Counted from the stretch's first letter, positions 42,944 to 52,643 are shown. The stretch: DNA of 64,000 bases from Cognatishimia sp. 1_MG-2023 (GCF_030548175.1 NZ_JAUORX010000006.1:181863-245862), one strand, 5' to 3'. Translations and numbers: made by a program. The notes: generated by a model not told the origin, from the letters alone.

Positions 42944-44479
42944 TCACGCTTGAGCGAGCCTCGGCATTTTCATGGGTTCTGACTGCAGAAAACCTTGCAC
43001 CATACGCTCCAACATGGCGGATTTGATATCCACGCAGCTTGGCTCATGCCACAGATTGGTCAGCTCATTCGGGTCGTTTTCAAGATCAAACAGTTCGCCA
43101 TCTTCACCCGTACGATAGACTGAAATTTTATATCTCTGCTCAATATAACTTGTGACATGAGGATTTTCCGGATTGTGCCTATTCTCGCAGATCGCAAAGC
43201 GGCGTGGGGCCTTTGCCTTTCTCTCCCAGGCACCCAATTGGGAGACACCCTGAACACCCCCCGGGATTTTCACACCAGCCGCTTCAAGGAACGTCGGCGT
43301 TAAATCGATAAGGCTTTGAATATCCTGACAAACGCCTGACGCGGGAATACGTCCGGGCCAGCACGCGGCAAAGGGAATACGCAGCATGTCCTCATAGTGG
43401 AATGGACCTTTCGCCACTAAACCATGTTGCCCAAGAAAATGGCCATGATCGGTGGTGAAAACGATCAGTGTGTTTTTGAGAAGATCATTGCTTTCCAAGT
43501 GATCCAAAATGCGGCCTATCTGTTGATCCAGAAACGACATCATGCCGTAATAGACAGCCATGTCCTTTTTCAGCGCCTCTTTGTCGTACAGGTGGCTGTC
43601 GCAGCCGTGCGCTTCATATGGCACATGCCAGTCGTCGAAGTCCGGTGACGGCTGTTGCGTCATCGCGAAATGACGTGGATTTCTCTCGTGCTCGCCAGGA
43701 GCCACCTCACCCGGTTCCATATCCTCTGGGTCATACATTGACGCCCAAGGTTCTGGCACTGTGTAAGGCGGATGGGGATCAGGGAAAGAGGTCCACAGGA
43801 AGAAGGGAGAGGACTCCTTCTGTGAGGCCTCGATAAACGCTAAAGAGCGATCTCCGATCCAAGGCGTATAGTGCATGTCTTCGGGCAAGGCCCAACTACG
43901 TTCTTCGCGGGCCCAATAGGGTGCGTTTTCTGCTTTTTTGGGGGCATGTTTCGAACTCTTGCCGGGCAAGGGTTGGAAATACTCCTGCCAATCCGCCAAT
44001 CCGCGATCTTCCATCCAAGCGGCATAATGCTGACCAACATGCGCCTCGTCTGCATGATTTCGAACCAATTCGATGTGATCAAACCCATAGAACGGGCCGG
44101 TAAAACCTCGCCAGAAATCAATATCGCGCAGGATGGGTTGTTTTTCCAAAGATTCTCCGGCCAGTGGCTGGAAATGCGCCTTACCAATCAACCCAGTTTT
44201 ATACCCTGCCTCCGAGAGCATAGCGCCCACCGTTGGGGTTTCCTCAGGCAGTTTCACTCCGATGGTCCAAGCCCCGTGCTGCGAAGGGTATTGGCCGGTG
44301 ATAATGCTCGCCCTCGAAGGTGTGCACACAGGGCTAGGGCAATAGGCGCGATCAAAGCGCGTTCCCATCTCGCACAGCCGATCAATATTAGGCGTTTTGA
44401 TCGCGGGGTTTGTCGCCCCCAATGCCGTGAAATGCTGCTGATCGGTTGTGATCAAAAGGATATTTGGACGTTTGGTCAA
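42944..44479 (-). CDS. Type I sulfatase
   Basis: This 511-residue enzyme of the alkaline-phosphatase-like fold starts PNILLITTDQQHFTALG (metal Asp of the TTDQ motif). It carries the formylglycine signature C-x-P-S-R at residues 52-56 (CPSPVCTPSRASIITGQYPS), with Cys52 to be converted to formylglycine. Further metal/substrate residues appear in GLIGKAHFQP and IVFTTDHGHFLGQHGLVAKG. No signal peptide is visible, so desulfation is cytoplasmic after uptake. It is the last gene of an operon with a sugar-type ABC transporter, which suggests a sulfated carbohydrate or sulfate ester as substrate. No maturation enzyme gene is nearby. Its stop is three bases from the IS3 element. Confidence 0.88.
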   Translation of the reverse strand: MTKRPNILLITTDQQHFTALGATNPAIKTPNIDRLCEMGTRFDRAYCPSPVCTPSRASIITGQYPSQHGAWTIGVKLPEETPTVGAMLSEAGYKTGLIGKAHFQPLAGESLEKQPILRDIDFWRGFTGPFYGFDHIELVRNHADEAHVGQHYAAWMEDRGLADWQEYFQPLPGKSSKHAPKKAENAPYWAREERSWALPEDMHYTPWIGDRSLAFIEASQKESSPFFLWTSFPDPHPPYTVPEPWASMYDPEDMEPGEVAPGEHERNPRHFAMTQQPSPDFDDWHVPYEAHGCDSHLYDKEALKKDMAVYYGMMSFLDQQIGRILDHLESNDLLKNTLIVFTTDHGHFLGQHGLVAKGPFHYEDMLRIPFAACWPGRIPASGVCQDIQSLIDLTPTFLEAAGVKIPGGVQGVSQLGAWERKAKAPRRFAICENRHNPENPHVTSYIEQRYKISVYRTGEDGELFDLENDPNELTNLWHEPSCVDIKSAMLERMVQGFLQSEPMKMPRLAQA

Positions 44480-44483
44480 AGGA

Positions 44484-45350
44484 TCACCCCTTTACCGCGC
44501 CAGAAAGGCCGTTAATGAAATAGCGTTGCAAAAGTATGAAAAGCACGACGACAGGTATGACCGAAATCGTGGCCGCCGCTGCCATGCCTGTCCAATCGAT
44601 GAACTGCTCACCCTTGAAGGCGTAAAGCCCCACAGACAGGGTACGGATTGCTGGGTTGGCCAGTGTAACGACCAAGGGTAGCAGGAAGTCATTCCACGAA
44701 TGCAAAACCTGCATAATCACAACCGTTACCACCATCGGGCGGGCGAGAGGCAGCATCACATACCAGAATGTTTGCAAAAAGCTGACACCATCCACCCGCG
44801 CAGCCTCTTCAAGCTCTTTCGGTAACTGGCTAAAGTACCCTGCAAAGAGGATCACAAAGATCACCATCGCATGGCCGGATGTTGCAAGCGTTAGGCCGTA
44901 AAGGTTTGACGACAGGCCCAGCCACGTCAACAATTCGAACACTGGGATGATCGTGAACCCCTGCGGGATAAAGACCGTCGCGACGAAGCCGAAGAAAATG
45001 ACATTCCGACCGGGGAATTTAAATCGCCCAAGGACATAGCCCAAAGTAGACGTACAAAGCGTGACGATAATAACGGAACCAACCGTCACCAGCAGAGTGT
45101 TTACGAAATAACTGCCCATATGGGCTTCGGTCCATGCGCGCTGATAATTTTCGATGGCAAAGCCCCGCGGGATCAACCCCGGATTTGCAAAGATTTCGGC
45201 ATTAGATTTCAGGCTAGTGGAAATCATCCAAAGAAAAGGATAGATCCAAATCAGACACACCACCGTTAGCAAAGTTGAGATCAGTGCGACTTGGCGCGTT
45301 GGCCGGTGATCACCAAAAATCCAGCGCATGGGGTTCAATAGATGCCTCAT
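44484..45350 (-). CDS. Carbohydrate ABC transporter permease (MalG/UgpE type)
   Basis: This 288-residue permease has six helices, an EAA loop (EAARVDGVSFLQTFWYVMLP) and the family ending RYFINGLSGAVKG. It overlaps the upstream permease stop (ATGA) and ends 4 bases before the sulfatase start. Confidence 0.9.
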   Translation of the reverse strand: MRHLLNPMRWIFGDHRPTRQVALISTLLTVVCLIWIYPFLWMISTSLKSNAEIFANPGLIPRGFAIENYQRAWTEAHMGSYFVNTLLVTVGSVIIVTLCTSTLGYVLGRFKFPGRNVIFFGFVATVFIPQGFTIIPVFELLTWLGLSSNLYGLTLATSGHAMVIFVILFAGYFSQLPKELEEAARVDGVSFLQTFWYVMLPLARPMVVTVVIMQVLHSWNDFLLPLVVTLANPAIRTLSVGLYAFKGEQFIDWTGMAAAATISVIPVVVLFILLQRYFINGLSGAVKG

Positions 45351-46270
45351 GTCGTCGCCCCCTCCACTTTGCCTTTCGAAGCGCGGCTCGCCAGCGCCTG
45401 GACAATGGTCAGCGCAAGAACGACACCGCCAAACAACACACCTGCGGCTGCGGCATAACCAAGTCTTGGGATCGATCCATCACCGGTCGCGAATGCTGTG
45501 CGATAGATAAAGATTTCCATCACTTCAGAGGCAAAAAACGGACCTCCGTTGGTCATGGACATGATCAGCGGAAAAACATTCAACGCACCTACGGCAGAGA
45601 TCAGAAGGATCGCCAAGGCAAAGGGCAGAATGATCGGCAGTACCACATGGCGGATTAAACGCGCGCCCCTGCAGTTATCCAGCCGTGCCGCGTCATAGAC
45701 CTCATCCGGCACCGTTTGAAGTGCGGCAAGCCAATAGATCATGGTCAGCCCTAGCCACTTCCAAACGTAAACTAGGATGACCGACCCCATGACATTCTCG
45801 CTTTTACCCAAAAAGTCGATGGGGCGAGAAATCATACCAAGATCCAGCAGAATCCCATTAATTGGGCCGTTGAACGGGCTCAACAGAAAGGTCCAGACGA
45901 TGCCCATCACGGCAACAGGAGTCACGACAGGCAGGAACACCATGGTCCGGAAAAAGCTGGAAAGCTTTAAGAGCTGGTTGTTCAAAAGAACAGCAAGCAC
46001 AAGCGACAAACCCATTTGAAGTGGTACGGTCCCCAGCAGAAAGATCATTGAGCGTTTAAACGCGTCCCAAAAGATCGGATCATGAAACAGTGCAACAAAG
46101 TTACCCAATCCGACGAACACCAGATCCGAGTTAAAGCCTGACCAATCGTGCAGCGCATAAAACAACGCAGCAAAGATGGGGTAAAAAACAAACATACCGC
46201 CCAGCACCAGCCCGGGTAAGAGCATCAGATAGTGATAGCGAAGTTTATGAAAAGTTTGGAGGAGCCGCAT
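45347..46270 (-). CDS. Carbohydrate ABC transporter permease (MalF/UgpA type)
   Basis: This 307-residue permease has the FHDPIFWDAFKRSMIFLLGT segment and an EAA loop (DAARLDNCRGARLIRHVVLP). It follows the receptor gene after 65 bases with a hairpin and is coupled to the next permease. Confidence 0.9.
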   Translation of the reverse strand: MRLLQTFHKLRYHYLMLLPGLVLGGMFVFYPIFAALFYALHDWSGFNSDLVFVGLGNFVALFHDPIFWDAFKRSMIFLLGTVPLQMGLSLVLAVLLNNQLLKLSSFFRTMVFLPVVTPVAVMGIVWTFLLSPFNGPINGILLDLGMISRPIDFLGKSENVMGSVILVYVWKWLGLTMIYWLAALQTVPDEVYDAARLDNCRGARLIRHVVLPIILPFALAILLISAVGALNVFPLIMSMTNGGPFFASEVMEIFIYRTAFATGDGSIPRLGYAAAAGVLFGGVVLALTIVQALASRASKGKVEGATT

Positions 46271-46294
46271 AAGTGCCTCAGGTTATTCTTGAAA

Positions 46295-46326
46295 GGTGAG
46301 CGCACAAAGTAATAAAGGCGCTCACC
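46295..46326 (-). terminator. Intercistronic hairpin after the sulfatase-operon receptor gene
   Basis: A 9-bp perfect stem GGTGAGCGC/GCGCTCACC with a 14-base loop, immediately past the receptor stop at 46336. No T run. Confidence 0.65.
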
Positions 46327-46335
46327 CTTGGGAGT

Positions 46336-47847
46336 TTAGGAATAGTCAGATGCGCCGAAGTCGACGTCTGGGTTCCAGTTTGAGAACACTAGGTCGGAAC
46401 GGTCAACAGCCGCGCCGTCCGCTTTTGCTGCCGCAAAGGCTGCATCAAGTGCCGAATTGTAGCGGTCCTTTAGGGCCTTCATTTCAGACGCCACGCCTTT
46501 TAACTCTCCGGCAACCAGACCTTGGACAGTGCGCGCAAAGTTGATCTCAGGAGCTTGGAAAGCGCCGATGACCTTTGCCAGGTCACCATTACCGACCACT
46601 GGATTTGGCCCAACGCGGATTTGGTCATTGAACATGTTCAAGACTGCCTTCGCACGCCCACTCATGTCAGCCCGCTGGATTGCTTCCGCAAAGATCGGCG
46701 GGTCACCAGCACCCACGATATTCGCCCAATCTGTTTGACCTTGAACCGTTCCCAGATAATGGAAGATTTCGCCTGCGATTGCGCCGTTTTGAGATCCAGA
46801 GAAAAGCCACATCGTGTTCGGCGCAGCAGCACCCTGACCAATCGTCAGCTTACCAACCGGGCCCTCATCAGGCACCGGGCCAGAGGCGACACCAAAGTCA
46901 AAATCTGGATGATTGCCTTCCCAGCCTGGAATATTCCATGGGCCTTGTAGGATCATGCCGGCGGCACCTTGCGGCATGAACGCCCGAGCCTGCGGTGCAT
47001 TCATACTCATGATGCCAGGGAACATCGATCCGTCAGCCTGCATCGCAATCAAAAGCTCTATTGCGGCAACGTATTGATCAGAGTCAAAGACGAAATCACC
47101 GGTGCGGAAATCAATATCTGCTTCGATCACTGAGTCTCCACCCGCTGAGGCGCCAGCCATACGGCCCATATTGCGCACGGTTTGGGCCCAACGACCCAGC
47201 TGAGAGCCGCCGATGATGAAGCCATAATAGCGGCCCTGACCTGCTTCGGTAATCTTACGCGCTGCATCTCGGAAATCTGTCCAATTCAGAGGCGTGGTTT
47301 CCGGATCGTAGCCCGCTGCTTCCATATAAGCTCGGTTGAACAGCAGATGTGTCCCGTAACGCTTGTTTGAAGTGAACGGCAGACCATAGGTTTTTCCGCC
47401 AAATTCATTGATACCCGGCAAGAAAGCCCCATCCGGGAAGCCGGCTTTCCATTCCGCAATATTTGGAATGAAGTCATCATAAGGTTGCACCCAACCTTGA
47501 GCGACGGCATCCGCTGGGTTTACGTTTTGCGGCAACGCAAAGACGTCATGTGCAGTCCCATTACGAACGCCCAATGGAACAACTTGAGCGATCTCCTTCC
47601 ATGGCAATGCATCATAGACAACACTTATGTCACGTTCCTTAGCAAACTGTGGGAAAAGCTTGTTGTAAAACACCGCCTTCTGATCCCCGGAATCGATCCA
47701 GCGGAACGTTGACCCCGATGTGATTTTATTGACCATTGGAACAGATTGAGCAGATGCCGCACCACCCAACGCTGCTGCAGCAAGACCTGCTGTCGTTCCC
47801 ATTACAAATGAGCGTCGCGATAGCCCGCGCGTGGTAGCTTTGACCAT
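46336..47847 (-). CDS. Carbohydrate ABC transporter binding protein with Tat signal
   Basis: This 503-residue receptor of solute-binding family 1 starts at ATG 47847 (GGGAGGA upstream) with a Tat signal (GLSRRSFVMGTTAGLAAAAL, cleaved after ASA). Features are FRWIDSGDQKAVFYNKLFPQ, THLLFNRAYMEAAGYDPETT and a tryptophan/glycine-rich MILQGPWNIPGWEGN segment. It begins the operon with two permeases and a sulfatase; no ATPase gene is included. The UgpC-type ATPases at 36048 or 49085 could serve. A LysR gene is divergent. Confidence 0.87.
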   Translation of the reverse strand: MVKATTRGLSRRSFVMGTTAGLAAAALGGAASAQSVPMVNKITSGSTFRWIDSGDQKAVFYNKLFPQFAKERDISVVYDALPWKEIAQVVPLGVRNGTAHDVFALPQNVNPADAVAQGWVQPYDDFIPNIAEWKAGFPDGAFLPGINEFGGKTYGLPFTSNKRYGTHLLFNRAYMEAAGYDPETTPLNWTDFRDAARKITEAGQGRYYGFIIGGSQLGRWAQTVRNMGRMAGASAGGDSVIEADIDFRTGDFVFDSDQYVAAIELLIAMQADGSMFPGIMSMNAPQARAFMPQGAAGMILQGPWNIPGWEGNHPDFDFGVASGPVPDEGPVGKLTIGQGAAAPNTMWLFSGSQNGAIAGEIFHYLGTVQGQTDWANIVGAGDPPIFAEAIQRADMSGRAKAVLNMFNDQIRVGPNPVVGNGDLAKVIGAFQAPEINFARTVQGLVAGELKGVASEMKALKDRYNSALDAAFAAAKADGAAVDRSDLVFSNWNPDVDFGASDYS

Positions 47848-47959
47848 GATATCCTCCCAAAAATGACGCGAATTTAATTTCCTCATCGTCACATTGTAGG
47901 ATTTGATAATTTAAATAAAGTTGACATTTTTCATTTATTGATAACTTTAGTTAATCAAT

Positions 47960-48871
47960 ATGCTGAGAAACCTAGAGTCCTTTGCCCGCTTTGTTGCCAT
48001 TGTTGATGCTGGCACGATGCGTCGCGCTGCAGAGCAGATCGGCGTCACTCAGGCCGCGTTAACACGCAGTATCAAGATACTTGAAGAAGATCTGGAAGCG
48101 CCGCTGTTTGAAAGACGTGGGCGTGGCATTACGCTTACCTACTTTGGTGAAGGTGTCTACGATCACGCAAGACAATTGTTGCAAGATGCGACTGTGGCCG
48201 CATCCGAAATCCGGGCTTTGCGCGAGGGCGAACAGGGCACGCTGCGCCTTGCGGCAGCTCCAGTCTGGATGACGTCAATCCTTCCGCCGGTTCTTGCTAG
48301 TTTGCAAACGTCTTTTCCACGGTTAAAATTTGAACTCGAGGCGAGAAACTATTCTGATGCGATCCCATTGTTGAAGTCTGGACAACTGGATGCATTTTTC
48401 GGTGGTTTTCAAAAGCTGGAGTCTCTTCCGTCTTTCTTGGTTAGAGAACCTATGTTTCTGTCAAAGCTTCTGGTGATGGCACGGCACGACCATCCGCTTC
48501 ACAGTCAAGATGAAGTGGTTGTGGAAGATCTTCTGAAATTTCCTTGGGTGTCGTTTCAAAGCGATGTGGCCTATTTGGACACTATCAACGAGGCCGTTCA
48601 CAACAACACCGGTAAGGCCATTTCAGCCTCTGTTAATTGCGACTCTATGCTAACCGCCTTGGAGCTGTTGCGCTGCGGGGACTATCTTTCATTACTCCCC
48701 GACAGTTTCTTTAATTCCGTTCACGGTTCCGAATTGGATGCTCTGTCCCCGCAAATTGACGAAATAACGTTCCAGTCTGGCCCCGTATTCCGACGTAGCT
48801 TACGCGATAACGCCGCATTCGCGAAGTTGCTGTCCCTAAGCAAAATGAGAGCCGAAAAACTACACAACTAA
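47960..48871 (+). CDS. LysR family regulator divergent from the sulfatase operon
   Basis: This 303-residue regulator has a winged helix (TMRRAAEQIGVTQAALTRSI, residues 19-38) and a substrate-binding domain from about residue 90. Only 112 bases, AT-rich and with TTGACA at about 47920, separate it from the receptor gene, so it most likely controls the sulfatase operon. The following 48872-49004 holds nothing recognisable. Confidence 0.9.
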   Translation: MLRNLESFARFVAIVDAGTMRRAAEQIGVTQAALTRSIKILEEDLEAPLFERRGRGITLTYFGEGVYDHARQLLQDATVAASEIRALREGEQGTLRLAAAPVWMTSILPPVLASLQTSFPRLKFELEARNYSDAIPLLKSGQLDAFFGGFQKLESLPSFLVREPMFLSKLLVMARHDHPLHSQDEVVVEDLLKFPWVSFQSDVAYLDTINEAVHNNTGKAISASVNCDSMLTALELLRCGDYLSLLPDSFFNSVHGSELDALSPQIDEITFQSGPVFRRSLRDNAAFAKLLSLSKMRAEKLHN

Positions 48872-49004
48872 ATCGCTCGAAATTATGAGCTGCAACTAGT
48901 TAGGTCGTTTTACAAATTTCCGTAGATTCCCCAAATGAATTTTGCATACAATTTTCTGCTTTATCTCATCGTGCTACACAAAAGACCTTCCAACGAGACA
49001 CCCT

Positions 49005-49075
49005 GAACCTGTCACGATTTGATGCCCACCTGGTGCCCGTTTAAGCCAACTTTCATTCGAACACGACAGTTCCAC
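49005..49075 (-). mobile_element. Terminal fragment of an IS3-family element
   Basis: These about 70 bases align with the left end of copy 2 (41588 on): TGAACCTGTCACG against TGGACCTGTCTCG, then GTTTAAGCCAACTTTCA and TTCGAACACGAC against their counterparts, at roughly three quarters identity. On the minus strand a worn transposase end (TVVFE, stop, KLA, stop) is still visible. The rest of the element is lost; the UgpC-type gene ends 10 bases away. Confidence 0.7.
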
Positions 49076-49084
49076 TTGCTTAAA

Positions 49085-50113
49085 TTACCGAATTGCAATG
49101 TCGTGCGCGTCAAAGAAGTGCAGGTTTTCTTGTTCGAAAGATAAACCCACCTTTTTGCCTTCGATGTCTTCAAAGGCGCCGGGTGTACGCACAGTCAACA
49201 GGCCGAGTGGGCCGCAATCGACATAGTGGAAGAAATCCGCGCCGAGGTATTCGCTGACTTGAACAATGCCGTCACAATGGCCCGCGCCCGCATCGGCTAT
49301 CGCGATATGTTCCGGGCGAATGCCTAGTTGAACGCTTCCTTTCTTCAACTCTGGTTGAGCGACATAATCACCGGCATTGCTGCAAGGAACCAGATTCATC
49401 TTGGGGCTACCGATAAACTGAGCGACGAACACATTATTCGGAGTTTCGTAAAGCTCGCGCGGGGTGCCAACCTGCATGATCAGCCCGTCCTTCAGAACCA
49501 CAATGCGGTCAGCAAGAGTCATGGCTTCGACCTGATCGTGGGTCACATAGACCATCGTCGTTTCAAGTGTTTTATGAAGCCGAGCAATTTCAAACCGCAT
49601 GTCCACACGTAAAGACGCGTCAAGGTTGGACAGAGGTTCGTCAAAGAGGAACCCTTTGGGGTTGCGGACAATGGCGCGCCCAATGGCGACACGCTGGCGT
49701 TGACCGCCAGACAGGTCCTTGGGGCGACGATCCATATAGGCGTCCAGCTTTAGCATCTCGGCGGCGTGTCCGACTTTCTGATCAATTTCTGCCTTCGGAG
49801 CACCGGCAGTTTTCAGAGCAAATCCTACGTTTTCTTCAACGCTGAGGTGTGGGTAAAGCGCATAGGATTGAAACACCATCGCGAGTTCTCGCTCTGATGG
49901 AACTTTATGCGTGACGTCATTTCCATCCAGCGCGATTTGGCCGCGGCTGGTTTCTTCAAGCCCTGCGATCATACGCAAGAGTGTGGACTTTCCGCAGCCA
50001 GAGGGGCCAACAAAAATAATTAATTCACCGTCTTGGATATCGAGATCAATACCCTTGATGACTTGCACGTCACCGAACCACTTTTCGACTGCTTTTAGGC
50101 TGATAGAACCCAT
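49085..50113 (-). CDS. Carbohydrate ABC transporter ATPase (UgpC/MalK type)
   Basis: This 342-residue ATPase has Walker A ([20 protein letters not shown]), signature ([18 protein letters not shown]), Walker B ([13 protein letters not shown]) and a C-terminal MalK regulatory domain ([21 protein letters not shown]). ATG 50113 with AAGGA upstream was chosen. It is the last gene of the operon behind the glycoside hydrolase and is related to SmoK. Confidence 0.9.
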   Translation of the reverse strand: MGSISLKAVEKWFGDVQVIKGIDLDIQDGELIIFVGPSGCGKSTLLRMIAGLEETSRGQIALDGNDVTHKVPSERELAMVFQSYALYPHLSVEENVGFALKTAGAPKAEIDQKVGHAAEMLKLDAYMDRRPKDLSGGQRQRVAIGRAIVRNPKGFLFDEPLSNLDASLRVDMRFEIARLHKTLETTMVYVTHDQVEAMTLADRIVVLKDGLIMQVGTPRELYETPNNVFVAQFIGSPKMNLVPCSNAGDYVAQPELKKGSVQLGIRPEHIAIADAGAGHCDGIVQVSEYLGADFFHYVDCGPLGLLTVRTPGAFEDIEGKKVGLSFEQENLHFFDAHDIAIR

Positions 50114-50135
50114 GTCATTTTCCTTTTGTTGGGCC

Positions 50136-51407
50136 TTAGGCCACATCGCTTTGTTCGGTTTCATGTTGCCAAGACAGCCAAACGGCAGCTGTCCAAGAGA
50201 AGTTCGCGCCTACGCATCCTTCACCTGTAAGCGGGTTGAAGCATTCCCAAAAACCCGATTTTTCGATAGCGTCACACAGCCCATTGCGCACGATTTGGCC
50301 AAGGTCATGTTCGCCCTGTTCGGCGAGACCAAGCGCAGTCATATAATTCATCTGCGGCCAGAGCGGGCCACACCAATATCGCTGCGCCTCGAACTCAGGC
50401 GCATCGGGATCCCAACTGGGCAGCATGAATTCAACCTTGCCTGCGATGCGGCGCAGGTTGTCAGCGGTACGTCGACGTTGATCGGGCGTGCCTGTGTCTG
50501 CGTAAAAACATAGGGCGCTGCAATTAGAGAACCCTTTCGAGAATTCACCGGTACGAATATCGCGAGCGGTGAACGCGCCAAGCTCATCGTTCCATAGGTA
50601 ATCGCTCGCCGCTTCGCCCTTTGCTATCCATGCCCGTATCTGCTCACAGACCGCTGCGGGTTTACCTATTTCGGTGGCCATCGCGAGCAAATCCTTGTCG
50701 GCACGCAACAGCACGAAATGGATATTTGGGTCAGCCATCAAGAAAGGGCCTTCGTCCGTTAGGCGGCGTTGATCCCAACCGATGCTGTTCCCGAAATGCA
50801 CAATCGTAAGGTACTTGTCGTATTGCTCCTGACTGGGGCGGAAAGCTGGGTTTACGTGTTTGTTATCCATGCGCGTGTAGGGCGGCAGCTCTGGCGCAAC
50901 CTCCATCTTGTCGAGCCCGATATTCCATTCAGGACAATTGTCACGCCCAGTTTCCCATGGATGTACTGTGGCTACGATGCCATCGACGGTGCGCGCGTCA
51001 TGGAACCATTTGTGCCAAGCGAAAATTGCATCAAAAACTTCGGCACGACGTGCAGGACCCTGAGGTCCGCTTGTGATCTGACGCACGACAGTGGCCAACA
51101 CGGGTGGTTGGGATACGCCCGTGGACGGGATTGCCCCGGGTGTTTTCCCCCAGCGGGCAGGACCCGGAAAATAGTCTGGGTCATCGCTGCGAAAGATTAT
51201 GCTGGGGATCATGCCATCGGGCCATTGGCCTTCGATCAGCGTCGTGATTTCTGACCACGCACGATCTATGTCATAGGTCGCGATCCCAAGCGCGACAAAT
51301 GCACTGTCCCAGTTCCATTGGTAAGGATACAAGCCTGCCGTTGGGATCGTAAATCCGCCACGGTCGTTCTTGGCCAAGGTATCAATTGCGATTTGTTTCA
51401 GAGACAT
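50136..51407 (-). CDS. MGH1-like (GH63-type) glycoside hydrolase, probable glycosylglycerate hydrolase
   Basis: This 423-residue protein fits the (alpha/alpha)6-barrel hydrolases related to mannosylglycerate and glucosylglycerate hydrolases. Seen are GLYPYQWNWDSAFVALGIAT near the N-terminus (candidate catalytic Asp in W-N-W-D), DGMIPSIIF, NCPEWN, RYWCGPLWPQMNYMTALGL and GFWECFNPLTGEGCVGANFS (candidate catalytic Glu pair). There is no signal peptide, so it acts in the cytoplasm on an imported glycoside. It sits between the permeases and the ATPase of its transporter (3 and 22 bases apart). Trehalase-like or other GH63/GH37-type activity is the alternative. Confidence 0.8.
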   Translation of the reverse strand: MSLKQIAIDTLAKNDRGGFTIPTAGLYPYQWNWDSAFVALGIATYDIDRAWSEITTLIEGQWPDGMIPSIIFRSDDPDYFPGPARWGKTPGAIPSTGVSQPPVLATVVRQITSGPQGPARRAEVFDAIFAWHKWFHDARTVDGIVATVHPWETGRDNCPEWNIGLDKMEVAPELPPYTRMDNKHVNPAFRPSQEQYDKYLTIVHFGNSIGWDQRRLTDEGPFLMADPNIHFVLLRADKDLLAMATEIGKPAAVCEQIRAWIAKGEAASDYLWNDELGAFTARDIRTGEFSKGFSNCSALCFYADTGTPDQRRRTADNLRRIAGKVEFMLPSWDPDAPEFEAQRYWCGPLWPQMNYMTALGLAEQGEHDLGQIVRNGLCDAIEKSGFWECFNPLTGEGCVGANFSWTAAVWLSWQHETEQSDVA

Positions 51408-51410
51408 TGG

Positions 51411-52643
51411 TTATCCTTTCACCGATCCTGCGGTCAGTCCCGCGACCAAGAACCGTTCGAACCACAGGAACAGTGCCAAAACGGGGACAGTCGCGATGAC
51501 GGCTCCCGCCATAAGGTGCTGGCGTGGAACCTCGGATGAGTTGAGCTCGGCAATGCCGCGCGACAGGGTGTAGAGATCGACGTTGTCCAGAAACATGAAA
51601 GCGAACAGGAATTCGTTCCATGCGATCATGAACACGTAAAGCGCTACAGACGCGAGGGCGGGCAAAGCGAGCGGTAGGGTGATTTTTCGAATGACATTCA
51701 GGCGGGTGAGACCGTCCATTAACCCGGCTTCTTCAAGTTCCGCAGGTATACCGCGAAAGTAACCTTGAAGCATGTACAGCGCCACGGGAATAGTTGTGGC
51801 TGGATAGACGAGCATCAACCCCCATAGTGTATTGCGCATACCTAGCTGACTGAAGATTGCATAGAGCGGAATCACCAGAACGATCATTGGCACCATGTAG
51901 ATCAACAGGATCGAGCGGCTGAGAAAATGCTGTCCGGGAAATTTAAGGCGCGCGACCGCATAAGCGCCGGGAACGGCGAAGAACAAAGTGATCAGCACCG
52001 TTACCACCGATACTATTGCGGAATTCATCAGGTAGCTGCCAAAGTGGTACTGTGTGAACAACTCAATGTAACTGCGGAACAGGGCTTCGGCGCCTTGTGC
52101 GAAGTTCAGCGAGAAATCCAGTGGGTTTGAAAGCAACAATTGCTGGTTCTTCAAACTCATCATCACCATGACAAAGAATGGCAGAGCCACGGCAATCGTA
52201 AAGGCCACAAGACCGAACCCCTTGATGAAACGCAGGCAGATCACTTCGACGTTATAGCGCCGCTCACCTGCAGGGCCAAAGCCCAATGCTGTCAGGTGGA
52301 TGGATTGCGAGGCAACCCACGCCAACAGCACAAGAAACACCAATTGGCCAATCGAATAGGTTGATGGAGCAAGTCCCATAGGAGTCGCACCAGAGCCAAC
52401 TGTCAGCACCACGATGAACACCAAGCCCGCAAGTGCGCGCATGCCTATGGATCGTTTCTCTGGTGTGAATGACGTCAATACACCGGCTGATATTATACCC
52501 GCAACAGCGCCAGCGGTGACCTGTGGTTGGAACAATTCACCGGAAATGAACAAGGCTAACAAGGTGATCAACACCGTCCAAACCGCGCCCCAAAGCGCTC
52601 CAAACAACAAGCATAGATAGAAAATGTTACCGAAACGGGTCAT
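51411..52643 (-). CDS. Carbohydrate ABC permease (MalG type) with extra N-terminal membrane helices
   Basis: The C-terminal portion (about residues 155-410) is a MalG-type permease with EAA loop (EAGLMDGLTRLNVIRKITLP) and the ending RFLVAGLTAGSVKG. The first about 115 residues add roughly four membrane helices not found in usual 280-residue permeases. The start overlaps the partner permease stop (ATGA); the stop is 3 bases before the hydrolase gene. Confidence 0.87.
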   Translation of the reverse strand: MTRFGNIFYLCLLFGALWGAVWTVLITLLALFISGELFQPQVTAGAVAGIISAGVLTSFTPEKRSIGMRALAGLVFIVVLTVGSGATPMGLAPSTYSIGQLVFLVLLAWVASQSIHLTALGFGPAGERRYNVEVICLRFIKGFGLVAFTIAVALPFFVMVMMSLKNQQLLLSNPLDFSLNFAQGAEALFRSYIELFTQYHFGSYLMNSAIVSVVTVLITLFFAVPGAYAVARLKFPGQHFLSRSILLIYMVPMIVLVIPLYAIFSQLGMRNTLWGLMLVYPATTIPVALYMLQGYFRGIPAELEEAGLMDGLTRLNVIRKITLPLALPALASVALYVFMIAWNEFLFAFMFLDNVDLYTLSRGIAELNSSEVPRQHLMAGAVIATVPVLALFLWFERFLVAGLTAGSVKG

